A DNA stretch of 42,458 nucleotides from Aeromicrobium sp. Root495 (GCF_001426755.1 NZ_LMFJ01000001.1:1-42458); one strand, 5' to 3'; positions 9,107 to 17,136 are shown, counted from the first letter of the stretch. The notes: generated by a model not told the origin, from the sequence alone. Numbers and translations: made by a program.

Positions 9107-9909
9107 TACCAGTCGAGGTGGGTCTGCTGCTCGCCCCAGGCGAGCACCTCGGCGGTGAGCAGGTCGCCGACGTCGGCGTGGAACTGCGGCGTGAAGTGGC
9201 CGCCGTCGGGGCAGGCCTCCTCGCCACGCGCGGCGTGCTCGGCGTACAGAGGCATGAGGTCGACGTAGCGGACGTCGGGGTGGTCGACGCGCTGCACGAG
9301 CGCGCGGAGCTCGGCGTCCATCTGCTCCAGGCGTGCCGCCATCCCCGGGAACCAGGTGTCCCAGCGCGAGCCGTGCGGGACGAGGCCGATCACGAGCACG
9401 AGCGGGCTCGCCACGGTGCGCGAGCGGCGGACGTAGCGTTCGAGCGTGGCGCCGAACTTGCGGGTCCGGCGGTCGAAGTACCGCGTCGGGACACGGAGGT
9501 CGACCTGCTTCTGCAGCTTGGCGAGGAGACCGAAGGCGGGGTCGAGGAGGCGTCGGCGGTACCGCTCCCGGAAGAAGCCGGGTCGGTCGGCCGTCCCGCG
9601 CACGTGCCGCTCGAGCCAGCGCGGGATGAAGACGTGGATCGTCTCCATGTGGCCGCAGTGCAGCACGATGACGTCGGGGGAGAGCTGAGAGACCTCGGTC
9701 TCCCACGTGCGGAGCATCATCCTGGCGCGCTCGGCAGGGACGGCCCGCACCTCGGGTCGGACGGGGAGCCCGCGCCGGAGCAGGTTGCGCTCCACGACGC
9801 GGGGGTACGCGAGGTCGGTGCGCGGCCCCTTCATGAACGAGGTCCAGATCACCGTCGAGGCGCCCTTGAAGAGGATGCGAAGCGGCATCGGCAGAGGGGT
9901 GCGGTCCAC
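9106..9909 (-). CDS. SGNH/GDSL hydrolase-like protein with altered catalytic blocks
   Basis: A 267-residue protein that I place in the SGNH fold from three blocks: KGASTVIW (Ser18) at the usual GDS position, DVIVLHCGHMET (79-90) at block III, and CPDGGHFTPQFHADVG with the Asp235-x-x-His238 pair of block V. It differs from active esterases in having GAS in place of GDS and His in place of the block III Asn, so catalysis is uncertain. SGNH proteins in capsule loci commonly add or remove O-acetyl groups. No signal peptide is evident, so it is probably cytoplasmic. It uses a GTG start and is divergent from the acyltransferase operon. Confidence 0.6.
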   Translation of the reverse strand: MDRTPLPMPLRILFKGASTVIWTSFMKGPRTDLAYPRVVERNLLRRGLPVRPEVRAVPAERARMMLRTWETEVSQLSPDVIVLHCGHMETIHVFIPRWLERHVRGTADRPGFFRERYRRRLLDPAFGLLAKLQKQVDLRVPTRYFDRRTRKFGATLERYVRRSRTVASPLVLVIGLVPHGSRWDTWFPGMAARLEQMDAELRALVQRVDHPDVRYVDLMPLYAEHAARGEEACPDGGHFTPQFHADVGDLLTAEVLAWGEQQTHLDW

Positions 9910-9955
9910 GGCGTGAATTCTCGCACGACCTCCGGTCTGCGCGCGGCTGCTGTAC

Positions 9956-9961
9956 TACGCT
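9956..9961 (+). promoter_or_regulatory. -10 box of the acyl-modification operon
   Basis: TACGCT is followed by seven bases and the ATG at 9969. There is no ribosome-binding site, suggesting a leaderless first gene. Confidence 0.5.
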
Positions 9962-9968
9962 CGCCCCG

Positions 9969-10565
9969 ATGTCTACCGAAGCGGTGCCGTTGTCGGCGCA
10001 GACCCTGTCGTTCAAGGAGCTCGTGTTCTCCGACTACGAGCGCTACCGACCCGGGTCCACGGCGTCGTGGCTCCGCGTCGTGCTGCGGCTCCCCTCGCTC
10101 CCGGGGCTGCTCGCCTCGCTCGTGCTGCGCGCCCAGCAGGTGCTGGCCCGCTCGGGCCGCGTGCGCCTCGCCGAGCAGCTCCGCACGCTCGGCAACGTGC
10201 TGGTGGGCGCCGACCTGGGCCCGGGCATGCAGATCGGACGCGGCTTCATGCTGGCCCACCCGGTCGGGGTCACCATGGGCTACGGGGTCGTCATCGGCGA
10301 CGACGTCACCTTCGCCGGCGGCGTCACGTGCGCAGGGCGCTACTACGAGCCCCAGGGCGACGAGGTCCAGGAGTGGGCCACGATCGGTGACCGCGTCGTC
10401 GTCGGAGCCCACGCCGTGCTCGTCGGCGGCGTCACCATCGGCGACGACGCCATGATCGGCGCCAACTCGGTCGTGCTGTCCGACGTCCCCGCCGGGGCCG
10501 TCGTCATGGGCTCGCCAGCCCGTCGCGTCGGGTCCCGCGGACCCCAGGAGGAGAAGACCGCATGA
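9969..10565 (+). CDS. Hexapeptide-repeat (left-handed beta-helix) acyltransferase, CysE-like
   Basis: A 198-residue acyltransferase related to serine acetyltransferase. A helical N-terminus (about 1-75, including LVFSDYERYRPG, a CysE-like segment) precedes the beta-helix: GADLGPGMQIGRGFMLAHPVGVTMGYGVVIGDDVTF, then ATIGDRVVVGAHAVLVGGVTIGDDAMIGANSVVLSDVPAGAVVMGSPAR. The His in LAHPVG matches the catalytic position of the family. Such enzymes move acetyl or longer acyl groups from CoA or ACP to sugar hydroxyls or amines. It heads a tightly packed operon with an ACP and a ligase, so an ACP-borne acyl donor is plausible (inference). Its end overlaps the next gene by four bases. Confidence 0.82.
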   Translation: MSTEAVPLSAQTLSFKELVFSDYERYRPGSTASWLRVVLRLPSLPGLLASLVLRAQQVLARSGRVRLAEQLRTLGNVLVGADLGPGMQIGRGFMLAHPVGVTMGYGVVIGDDVTFAGGVTCAGRYYEPQGDEVQEWATIGDRVVVGAHAVLVGGVTIGDDAMIGANSVVLSDVPAGAVVMGSPARRVGSRGPQEEKTA

Positions 10566-11419
10566 GCTCGGAGTCCCCGCAGACGCCGTCGTACGACCCC
10601 GCCGCGCACTACGACCACATCACCGCCGCCTGGGCCCTGCTGCTCGGCGAGGAGCTGCACTACGGAGTCTTCGACCACGCCGACGACCCGCTCGACGTCG
10701 CCACGCGCGCGCTGACCGGACGGATGGTCGCCGCCGCCCACCTCGACGAGGCGCCCTCGGGCACCCGCGTCCTCGACGTCGGCTGCGGCTCGGGCGCGCC
10801 GGCCGTGGCCATGGCCACGGCCCACGGGGTCGACGTCGTCGGCATCACCACGAGCGGGGTCGGCGTGGAGACGGCACGGAAGCGCGCTGCCTCGCTGGGG
10901 CTCGACGGCGTGACCTTCGAGCAGCGCGACGGCATGGACAACGGCTTCCCCGACGCCTCGTTCGACGTCGCGTGGGCGCTGGAGTCCGCGCACCTCATGC
11001 GGGACCGGCCCGCGCTGCTCTCGGAGATGGCGCGCGTCCTGCGCCCCGGCGGCCGGCTCGTGCTGTGCGACCTGCTCCGCTTCCGCGAGATCCCCTTCCG
11101 CGAGGTGCGCGAGCGCCGTGTCGACTTCGCCACGCTCCGCGCAGCGTTCGGCGACGCCCACTTCGAGTCCCTCGACTACTACGTCGAGGCCGTCCGGGGC
11201 CTCGGGCTCGAGGTCGAGGTGGCCGACGACCTCACCCAGGCCACGCTTCCCACCTTCGACCGCTGGCGGGCCAACGCCGAGCTGCACCACGACGCGGTCG
11301 TCGATCTCATCGGCGTCGAGGGTCACGCCGCCTTCGTCGGCTCGTGCGACATACTCGAGGCGTTCTGGCGGGACGGCACGTTCGGCTACGGGATCGTCGG
11401 AGCCCGTCGCCCCGCCTGA
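10562..11419 (+). CDS. SAM-dependent methyltransferase, natural-product type
   Basis: A 285-residue class-I methyltransferase. Motif I VLDVGCGSGAPAVAMA is at 70-85, then VVGITTS (93-99 region), a DASFDVAWALESAHLM motif and ARVLRPGGRLVLCDLL. The N-terminal lid YDHITAAWALLLGEELHYGVFD and overall layout resemble the RebM / tocopherol-methyltransferase group acting on sugars and small molecules, unlike the FkbM enzymes of this locus. ATG overlaps the upstream stop (ATGA). It is likely cytoplasmic; it may methylate the sugar or the acyl group handled by this operon (inference). Confidence 0.82.
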   Translation: MSSESPQTPSYDPAAHYDHITAAWALLLGEELHYGVFDHADDPLDVATRALTGRMVAAAHLDEAPSGTRVLDVGCGSGAPAVAMATAHGVDVVGITTSGVGVETARKRAASLGLDGVTFEQRDGMDNGFPDASFDVAWALESAHLMRDRPALLSEMARVLRPGGRLVLCDLLRFREIPFREVRERRVDFATLRAAFGDAHFESLDYYVEAVRGLGLEVEVADDLTQATLPTFDRWRANAELHHDAVVDLIGVEGHAAFVGSCDILEAFWRDGTFGYGIVGARRPA

Positions 11420-11506
11420 CCTCCAGCACCGTGACCTCCGCGCGCGGAGTTCGTTGACGAAGTGCCGGACCCATCCGCCGGCCGTGATCGAGGAGCAACC
11501 ACCACC

Positions 11507-11752
11507 ATGACGACTTCCCCCGCCGACGTCGAGCGCACCGTGACCGACTTCCTGACGCGCATCGAGAAGCTGCCCGAGGGATTCGGCGACAGCACGCCGC
11601 TCTACGCCGACGGCGCCGAGCTCGACTCGCTCGAGACCGCAGAGCTCTCGGCCACGCTCGAGGACGTCCACGGCAGCGACCCCTACTCCTCGGGCGAGAT
11701 GCCGCAGACGCTGGGCGAGATCCAGGCCTTCTACGCAGCGCTTCCGGCCTGA
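11507..11752 (+). CDS. Acyl carrier protein
   Basis: An 81-residue four-helix carrier protein with the phosphopantetheine site in GAELDSLETAEL (Ser41 in the DSL motif). Acidic helix II residues are typical for partner docking. The ATG at 11507 is chosen because AGGAG lies upstream at 11491-11495; an in-frame GTG at 11462 would add 15 unlikely residues. It is dedicated rather than housekeeping, being followed at once by an AMP-forming ligase and an SDR reductase and lacking fatty-acid synthesis neighbours. Confidence 0.8.
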   Translation: MTTSPADVERTVTDFLTRIEKLPEGFGDSTPLYADGAELDSLETAELSATLEDVHGSDPYSSGEMPQTLGEIQAFYAALPA

Positions 11753-11756
11753 CACC

Positions 11757-13133
11757 TTGTACGAGCTCCTGCGGCGGGTGGAGGTCGAGGACCCCGACCG
11801 TCTGGCCGTCGTCACGCACGACGAAGAGCTGACCTACGGGCAGCTCGCCGACGCCGCCCGACGGGCGGCCGCCCGGCTGCGCGCCGAGGGTGTCCGTCGT
11901 CTCGCCGTGGCCGACCACGAGGCGCGCGTCGTGGTGCCGCTGCTCGCGGCCGCCTCGCTCGTGGGCGTGGAGGCCTGTCTCTACCCGCCGCCGGCACCGC
12001 CGTCGAGCGGGCGCGAGGAGACCGCGGACCTGCTGAACCGCATGGAGCACGAGCTCCTCGTCACCGACCACGCCGACCTCGCCGCGCTGGCGCCCACCAC
12101 GTGGACCACCGACCAGGCCCTCGACGGTGACCCGGGCTCGTCGGCCGAGCCGTTCGAGGCTCCCGCCTCGCGCCCGCACCTCGTGCTCACCACCGGCACC
12201 ACCGGCGCCCCCCGAGGGGTCCGGCACGACTGGGCCAGGCTCGTGCGCAGCACGCGCCGCGTGCGGCCCGCGGTCGGCGAGCGCTGGCTCCTGGCCTACG
12301 GGCTCCACCAGTTCGCCGGCCTCCAGGTCCTGCTCCACGTCTTCGCGTCGGGCGCCACGCTCGTCGCCCCGGCGCCGCGTCGGCCCATCGAGGGCCTCGA
12401 GGCCATGCGCACGCTCGACGTCACCCACGCCAGCGCCACGCCCACCTACTGGCGCTTCCTGCTCGCGCAGGCCCGCTCCGACGGCGCCGGCCTGCCGGTC
12501 CTGCAGCAGATCACGCTCGGCGGCGAGGCCATTCCCGGCCCGCTCCTGGGTGAGCTGCAGGCCGCCTTCCCGGCCGCCGCCGTCTCCCAGGTCTACGCCG
12601 CGTCGGAGTTCGGCTCCACCGGCTCGGTGCGCGACGGGCGACCGGGTCTGTCCGTCGAGGCCCTCGAGCGGGGCGAGGACGCCGACGTCGACCTCAAGGT
12701 CGTCGACGGGGAGCTCTGGATCCGCTCGCGCATCGGCATGCTGGGCTACCACGGAGAGCCGCCCGTCGACCCCGACGGCTGGCGCGCCACGGGCGACCTC
12801 GTGGAGGTCGTCGGCGACCGCGTCGAGTTCCGAGGACGATCCTCCGAGGTCATCAACGTCGGTGGGGTCAAGGTGCACCCCCTCCCCATCGAGGAGCGCG
12901 TCGGGGCGGTGCCGGGAGTCGACATGGCCCGCGTCTACGGTCGTCCCAACCCCATGGTCGGTGCGGTGGTGGCCCTCGAGGTCGTGGCCGCGCCCGGACA
13001 GGACCTCGACGTCCTCAAGGTCGCCCTGCGGGAGGCGTGTGCCGACCTCGTGCCGGCCGCCCGACCCCGCAGCATCACGTTCGTCGACGACATCACCACC
13101 GCCGGAAGCAAGATCGTCAGGAGATCAGAATGA
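11757..13133 (+). CDS. AMP-forming acyl/acid ligase (ANL superfamily)
   Basis: A 458-residue adenylate-forming enzyme, somewhat short for the family. Core motifs: LVLTTGTTGAPRGV (A3 P-loop, with Arg in place of the usual Lys), YAASEFGSTGS (A5), ATGDLVE (A7), FRGRSSEVINVGGVKVHP (A8 hinge) and the C-terminal catalytic Lys452 in AGSKIVRRSE. It should activate a carboxylic acid as acyl-AMP and load it on the ACP encoded four bases upstream. A TTG at 11757 is the earliest credible start, without an obvious ribosome-binding site; translational coupling to the ACP stop is likely. The stop overlaps the reductase by ATGA. The substrate is unknown. Confidence 0.8.
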   Translation: MYELLRRVEVEDPDRLAVVTHDEELTYGQLADAARRAAARLRAEGVRRLAVADHEARVVVPLLAAASLVGVEACLYPPPAPPSSGREETADLLNRMEHELLVTDHADLAALAPTTWTTDQALDGDPGSSAEPFEAPASRPHLVLTTGTTGAPRGVRHDWARLVRSTRRVRPAVGERWLLAYGLHQFAGLQVLLHVFASGATLVAPAPRRPIEGLEAMRTLDVTHASATPTYWRFLLAQARSDGAGLPVLQQITLGGEAIPGPLLGELQAAFPAAAVSQVYAASEFGSTGSVRDGRPGLSVEALERGEDADVDLKVVDGELWIRSRIGMLGYHGEPPVDPDGWRATGDLVEVVGDRVEFRGRSSEVINVGGVKVHPLPIEERVGAVPGVDMARVYGRPNPMVGAVVALEVVAAPGQDLDVLKVALREACADLVPAARPRSITFVDDITTAGSKIVRRSE

Positions 13134-13885
13134 CCGCAGCAGCCACCCCCACCGGCCCCCGCGTCGTCGTCGTGACGGGCGGCAGCCGTGGCCTCGGCGC
13201 CGGCATCGTGCAGGCCTACCTCGACGCCGGCGACATCGTCGCGACCTGCGCCCGGAGCATCACTGCCGAGGTGGAGGCCTGGCAGTCCGACCCCGAGACC
13301 GCCGACCGCTTCCTGTTCGGGACGGCCGACCTCGCCAGGTCCGCCGACGCCGAGGTCTTCGTGAAGGCCGTCATCGAGAAGTGGGGACGCATCGACGTCC
13401 TCATCAACAACGCCGGCGTGGCCCGCGACGGCATCCTGGGGCTCTTCTCCGACGACGACATCGACACCGTCGTCGACCTCAACATCAAGGGCACGATCTA
13501 CATGTCGCGCCTCGTGAGCCGGCGCATGCTCGCCAAGGGCAGCGGCTCGATCGTCAACATCTCGTCGATCGTCGGCCTCTCCGGCTACCGCGGTCTCGCG
13601 GTCTACAGCGCGTCCAAGGCCGCCCTCGACGGCCTGACCCGCGCCCTGGCCCGCGAGCTGGGCTCACGCGGCATCACGGTCAACAGCATCGCGTCGGGCT
13701 ACCTGCGCACCGAGATGAGCCACGGTCTCGACGAGGGCCAGCTCAAGCAGATCGAGCGCCGCACCCCGGCCGGCCGACTGGGCTACCCCGAGGACATCGC
13801 CCGCGTCTGCCAGTTCCTCACCGACCCCGCCGGCTCGTACCTCACGGGTCAGGTCATCGTCGTCGACGGCGGCCTGACCTCCTGA
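13130..13885 (+). CDS. SDR family oxidoreductase, FabG-like (3-oxoacyl-ACP reductase type)
   Basis: A 251-residue classical short-chain dehydrogenase. TGGSRGLG nucleotide loop at 16-23, NNAG at 93-96, catalytic Ser145/146, Tyr159 and Lys163 (YSASK), and a C-terminal GQVIVVDGGLTS. The Arg after Ser in the Gly-rich loop and the full FabG-like motif set point to NADPH-dependent reduction of a 3-oxoacyl-ACP. As last gene of the ACP/ligase operon, it most simply reduces the ACP-bound acyl group to a hydroxyacyl form before transfer (inference); reduction of a sugar keto group is the alternative. Confidence 0.82.
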   Translation: MTAAATPTGPRVVVVTGGSRGLGAGIVQAYLDAGDIVATCARSITAEVEAWQSDPETADRFLFGTADLARSADAEVFVKAVIEKWGRIDVLINNAGVARDGILGLFSDDDIDTVVDLNIKGTIYMSRLVSRRMLAKGSGSIVNISSIVGLSGYRGLAVYSASKAALDGLTRALARELGSRGITVNSIASGYLRTEMSHGLDEGQLKQIERRTPAGRLGYPEDIARVCQFLTDPAGSYLTGQVIVVDGGLTS

Positions 13886-13888
13886 TCC

Positions 13889-13906
13889 CGGGCCGCCCAC
13901 GGCCCG
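13889..13906 (+). terminator. Hairpin after the acyl-modification operon
   Basis: CGGGCCG pairs with CGGCCCG across a 4-nt loop, directly after the SDR stop codon. No T-run follows. Confidence 0.45.
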
Positions 13907-14058
13907 CGACGTGGCCGCCCGACGGGGCGGTGACGGCGCTCCTCCGTGACCCCGCAGCGGCCCTGCTCGCCATAACTCCGGCCCGGTTGACTCGTTCTGT
14001 CCTTCGGAGGGGCTTGCTGGAGCGCGGTGAATGATCGGTCGCGCCCCAGGTCGTGGCA

Positions 14059-14064
14059 TAGACT
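14059..14064 (+). promoter_or_regulatory. Possible -10 box of the wzc/wzy operon
   Basis: TAGACT lies 40 nt before the ATG of the autokinase gene. I see no convincing -35 box. The remaining 13907-14103 holds nothing else I can interpret. Confidence 0.35.
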
Positions 14065-14103
14065 CGGCATGCCATGACGACCTGTCCGTCGTCTGATCGA
14101 TGA

Positions 14104-15540
14104 ATGGGGAAGTACGTGGAGCTGCGGCAGTTCTTCGGAACATTGCAAGCGCGATGGAAGTTCGCGCTCGTCGCGTTCCTCCTCGGGACCATCGCCACGG
14201 TCGCGCTCGTCTTCACCATGGCACCGCAGTACGGCTCCACCGTGAAGATCTTCATGTCCACCCCCGGCGGTGGCACCACGGAGTACGTCGCCGCCTACAC
14301 GCTGCAGCAGCGCGTGGCCTCCTACGCCGACCTCGCCGTCGACCCGGCCGTCCTCGACACCGTCGTGACCCGGCTCGACCTCGACGAGACGCCCCAGGAG
14401 CTGGCGGGCCAGATCTCGGCCACCGTCGTCACGGGCACCAACAACATCCAGATCGACGTCACCGCCGACACCGCGGAGCAGGCCCAGCTCATCGCCGGCG
14501 CCGAGGCCGATGCCATCGTCGCGCTGGTCAAGCGGCTCGAGCGCCCGTCAGCCTCGGGGCAGACCGCCGCCGTCACGGCGCGCATCGCCGCCGACCCCAG
14601 CTTCCGCTCCTCGCCCGTGGCGCCCAACGTGCCGCTCAACCTGGCCGCCGGACTGCTCGTGAGCCTCTTCGTGGCCATCGCCGGTGCGCTCGTGCGCGAC
14701 CTGCTCGACCGCACCGTCAAGTCGCGCCGCGACGTCGAGACCATCACGTCGAGCGCAGTGCTGGCCACGCTGCCGTTCTACCCGCAGGTCAAGAAGGAGC
14801 CGCTCAGCGCCGAGACCGGCGGCAACCTCGCGGAGGCCTTCCGCGTGCTGCGCACCAACCTGCAGTTCGTGAAGCTCGACGCCGACCGCCAGGCCATCCT
14901 CGTCTCCAGCGCGCTTCCCAACGAGGGCAAGACCCTCACGGCCACCAACCTGGCCATCTCCATGGCGCAGTCCGGCCGCTCGGTGCTCCTCATCGACGCC
15001 GACATGCGCAACCCCAACGTCGCCGAGCTCCTCGGCCTCGAGAACTCCGTCGGTCTGCTGTCGGTGCTCGTGGGTCGCACCACCATCGAGCAGGCCATCC
15101 AGCCGCACGTCAGCGGCATCTCCTTCATGGGCACGGGGCCTGCCGCGCCCAACCCGGCCGAGGTCCTGGAGTCCCGAGCCATGCGCGACCTGCTCTCGCG
15201 GGTCCGCAAGGAGTTCGACACCGTCATCATCGACGCCCCGCCCATGCTGCCCGTGGCCGACGCGTCCATCCTGCTCACCGAGGTCGACGGCGCCCTGCTC
15301 CTCGTGCGCCACGGGTCCACCACGCGTGAGCAGCTGCGGCTCGCGGTCGAGCGCGTCGAGACGGTCGGGGGCCGGCTCTTCGGCTGCGTCCTCAACCGCA
15401 CGCCGCGTCGCGCGAGCGACGACGCCTACGGCTACGGCTACGGGCACGGCTACGGCTACGGCTCGGCCCTCCCGACGGCCGTCAAGCCCGAGCAGGTCCA
15501 GAAGTCCGGCGACGAGGCCTCGACGCTCTCCCGCTCATGA
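14104..15540 (+). CDS. Polysaccharide co-polymerase / tyrosine autokinase (Wzc/CapAB fusion type)
   Basis: A 478-residue bifunctional regulator of chain length. Residues 1-200 form a Wzz-type domain with a first membrane helix near 18-39 and a second near 178-198. The cytoplasmic BY-kinase follows: SSALPNEGKTLT Walker A with Lys276, LLIDADMRNP Walker A' and VIIDAPP Walker B. The C-terminus holds a Tyr/Gly cluster (DAYGYGYGHGYGYG) that would be the autophosphorylation site. Phosphorylation cycles of such proteins control polymer length and export. The ATG at 14104 lacks a clear ribosome-binding site; GTG at 14116 is an alternative. The stop overlaps the Wzy-like gene (ATGA). Confidence 0.9.
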   Translation: MGKYVELRQFFGTLQARWKFALVAFLLGTIATVALVFTMAPQYGSTVKIFMSTPGGGTTEYVAAYTLQQRVASYADLAVDPAVLDTVVTRLDLDETPQELAGQISATVVTGTNNIQIDVTADTAEQAQLIAGAEADAIVALVKRLERPSASGQTAAVTARIAADPSFRSSPVAPNVPLNLAAGLLVSLFVAIAGALVRDLLDRTVKSRRDVETITSSAVLATLPFYPQVKKEPLSAETGGNLAEAFRVLRTNLQFVKLDADRQAILVSSALPNEGKTLTATNLAISMAQSGRSVLLIDADMRNPNVAELLGLENSVGLLSVLVGRTTIEQAIQPHVSGISFMGTGPAAPNPAEVLESRAMRDLLSRVRKEFDTVIIDAPPMLPVADASILLTEVDGALLLVRHGSTTREQLRLAVERVETVGGRLFGCVLNRTPRRASDDAYGYGYGHGYGYGSALPTAVKPEQVQKSGDEASTLSRS

Positions 15541-16886
15541 CCCCCTTCCAGACGCTGGCGCCGAGCCCGCGGCTGCGTGCCGCGGTCGCCTTCGCGGGTC
15601 CGGCCCTCCTGGTGGCGGTCCTGCTCCTGCTGCTCATCACCATCAGCACGGGGTCGACCATCGGCGCCGGGTTCGCGGTGGCCATGGCCGTGGGGCTGTG
15701 CCTCGTGCTCGCCGCGGGCTTCGAGGGCGCCGCCATCGCGCTCTTCGCCCTCGGCATCGCACTGTCACCCCTCGACCGGCTGCGACCGGTGGCCGCGCTC
15801 GGCATCGCGTCGCTCTCGGACCTCATCCTCTTCGCCGCGCTCGGCCTCCTGATCCCGGTGCTCATGGGCCGGCCATTCCCCCGCGAGCCGCTCTACCTCG
15901 CGGGTGCCAGCGGACTGTTCATCGTCGGCATCGTGAGCTCGGTGCTGAGCGACAACCCCGTCGGGAGCCTCGCGTTCCTCATGCGGCTCGCGATCGGCGC
16001 CCTCCTGCTGCCGATCGTCTTCTCCTGGTGGCGTCCGCGCCGCGAGGTGCTCATCGCCTTCGCGGCCTCGTACGTCGCGGGCAACATCCTCAACCTCGGC
16101 TTCGCCTTCACGGTCGGCGTCGTCGACTTCGGGCGTCGGCTGGGCTACTCCACGCACCCCAACATCATGGGTCTCGCAGCCATGCTCGGCTTCGCCCTGT
16201 GCCCGTTCCTCTGGACGGTCCTGCCCAAGGCGTACCGCTGGACGGCGCTCGCCGGTGCCGCCGGCTGTGGTCTCGGTGTCTGGGTGAGCGGCAGCCGCGC
16301 AGCGCTGCTGGCCCTGGCCGCCGTCATCGTGCTCTACGTCGTCTTCAGCCGCTCGGTGGGCGTGGCGGTCACCCTGTTCGGTGCGGCCATCCCGGTGGCC
16401 TACTTCGTGGCGCAGGCCTACCTCAAGGGTGACGACAGCTCCGACAACGCGCTCGGCCGACTCTTCGGTGGCGGCTCGGCCGGCGGGTCCGACGTCGCGC
16501 GAGAACAGCTGGCCCAGGAGGCGTGGGACTCCTTCCAGAAGCACCCCGTGATCGGCCAGGGCCTCGCCGAGATCCTCGAGGCGCACAACATCTACCTCCA
16601 GGTGGCCGCCGGCATCGGCGTGATCGGCCTGGCGGTCTACCTCGTCATGCTGGGCTCGGTGTTCCTGCGCGCGGCGAGGCTCCCGGACCCCTACGTCCTG
16701 CTCGTGCTGCCGGTCATGGGCTACGCCATCATCGGCGCCATGACGACGATCCTCTGGGACCGCTACGTCTGGACCGTCCTCGCGCTGCCGTTCCTCATCC
16801 CGGCCCTGTCGCGCCCCGACCCGTCGTCGGACGACCCCGAGGACCGGGGTGAGCTCGTCGGCTCGGGCCAGCGCCTCGACGTCTGA
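15537..16886 (+). CDS. O-antigen ligase / Wzy-type polymerase family membrane protein
   Basis: A 449-residue integral membrane protein with about 10-12 helices. Family landmarks are SGSRAALLALAAV and the long extracytoplasmic loop ending in FQKHPVIGQGLAEILEAHNIYLQ, with the HPxxGxG and HNxxLQ motifs of the Wzy_C domain. It would polymerise lipid-linked repeats delivered by the flippase at 6663, under control of the coupled autokinase upstream. A WaaL-like ligase role to a cell-wall acceptor is the alternative. The last 25 residues are a charged cytoplasmic tail. Confidence 0.87.
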   Translation: MTPFQTLAPSPRLRAAVAFAGPALLVAVLLLLLITISTGSTIGAGFAVAMAVGLCLVLAAGFEGAAIALFALGIALSPLDRLRPVAALGIASLSDLILFAALGLLIPVLMGRPFPREPLYLAGASGLFIVGIVSSVLSDNPVGSLAFLMRLAIGALLLPIVFSWWRPRREVLIAFAASYVAGNILNLGFAFTVGVVDFGRRLGYSTHPNIMGLAAMLGFALCPFLWTVLPKAYRWTALAGAAGCGLGVWVSGSRAALLALAAVIVLYVVFSRSVGVAVTLFGAAIPVAYFVAQAYLKGDDSSDNALGRLFGGGSAGGSDVAREQLAQEAWDSFQKHPVIGQGLAEILEAHNIYLQVAAGIGVIGLAVYLVMLGSVFLRAARLPDPYVLLVLPVMGYAIIGAMTTILWDRYVWTVLALPFLIPALSRPDPSSDDPEDRGELVGSGQRLDV

Positions 16887-16921
16887 TCCTTCGCGGGACG
16901 GAGACTGCGACGCGGGCTGCC

Positions 16922-17077
16922 CTAGGCGGTGAGACGCCGGGGGGAGACCTCCACGAGGAACGCGACGCCGCACTGGCGGCAGAGGGCCGAGCCCAGCTCG
17001 TCCTCGAGCAGGTCGATCTCGCCCTCGCACGCCTCGCACACGACGGCGAGCCCCAGCTGCGTGAGTGAGTAGTCCAT
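16922..17077 (-). CDS. Small zinc-ribbon-like protein
   Basis: A 51-residue protein with two CxxC knuckles, VCEAC and LCRQC, about 17 residues apart, a pattern that can hold one zinc ion. Between them is an acidic stretch (EGEIDLLEDELG). The ATG at 17077 has GTGAGGGAC just upstream as a ribosome-binding site. The open frame continues far upstream without similarity to anything I recognise, so the short form is preferred. It lies 60 bp from, and in the same direction as, the methyltransferase at 17137. The function is unknown. Confidence 0.55.
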   Translation of the reverse strand: MDYSLTQLGLAVVCEACEGEIDLLEDELGSALCRQCGVAFLVEVSPRRLTA

Positions 17078-17136
17078 GTCCCTCACGGTAGGCACGAGCA
17101 CCGACAGATCGTGGCGACGCGCCGGGCCGAGGATGC

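Noticed and set aside
11462..11506. Upstream GTG start for the acyl carrier protein
   Set aside because: It adds 15 residues unlike any carrier-protein N-terminus, and the AGGAG site serves the ATG at 11507.
12127..14034. A 635-codon plus-strand frame over the ligase and SDR genes
   Set aside because: Out of frame with both clear enzymes; low-complexity Arg/Ser/Pro translation.
14100..15329. A 409-codon plus-strand frame beginning at ATG 14100
   Set aside because: Out of frame with the Wzc-like kinase, whose domains are read from 14104; no recognisable content.
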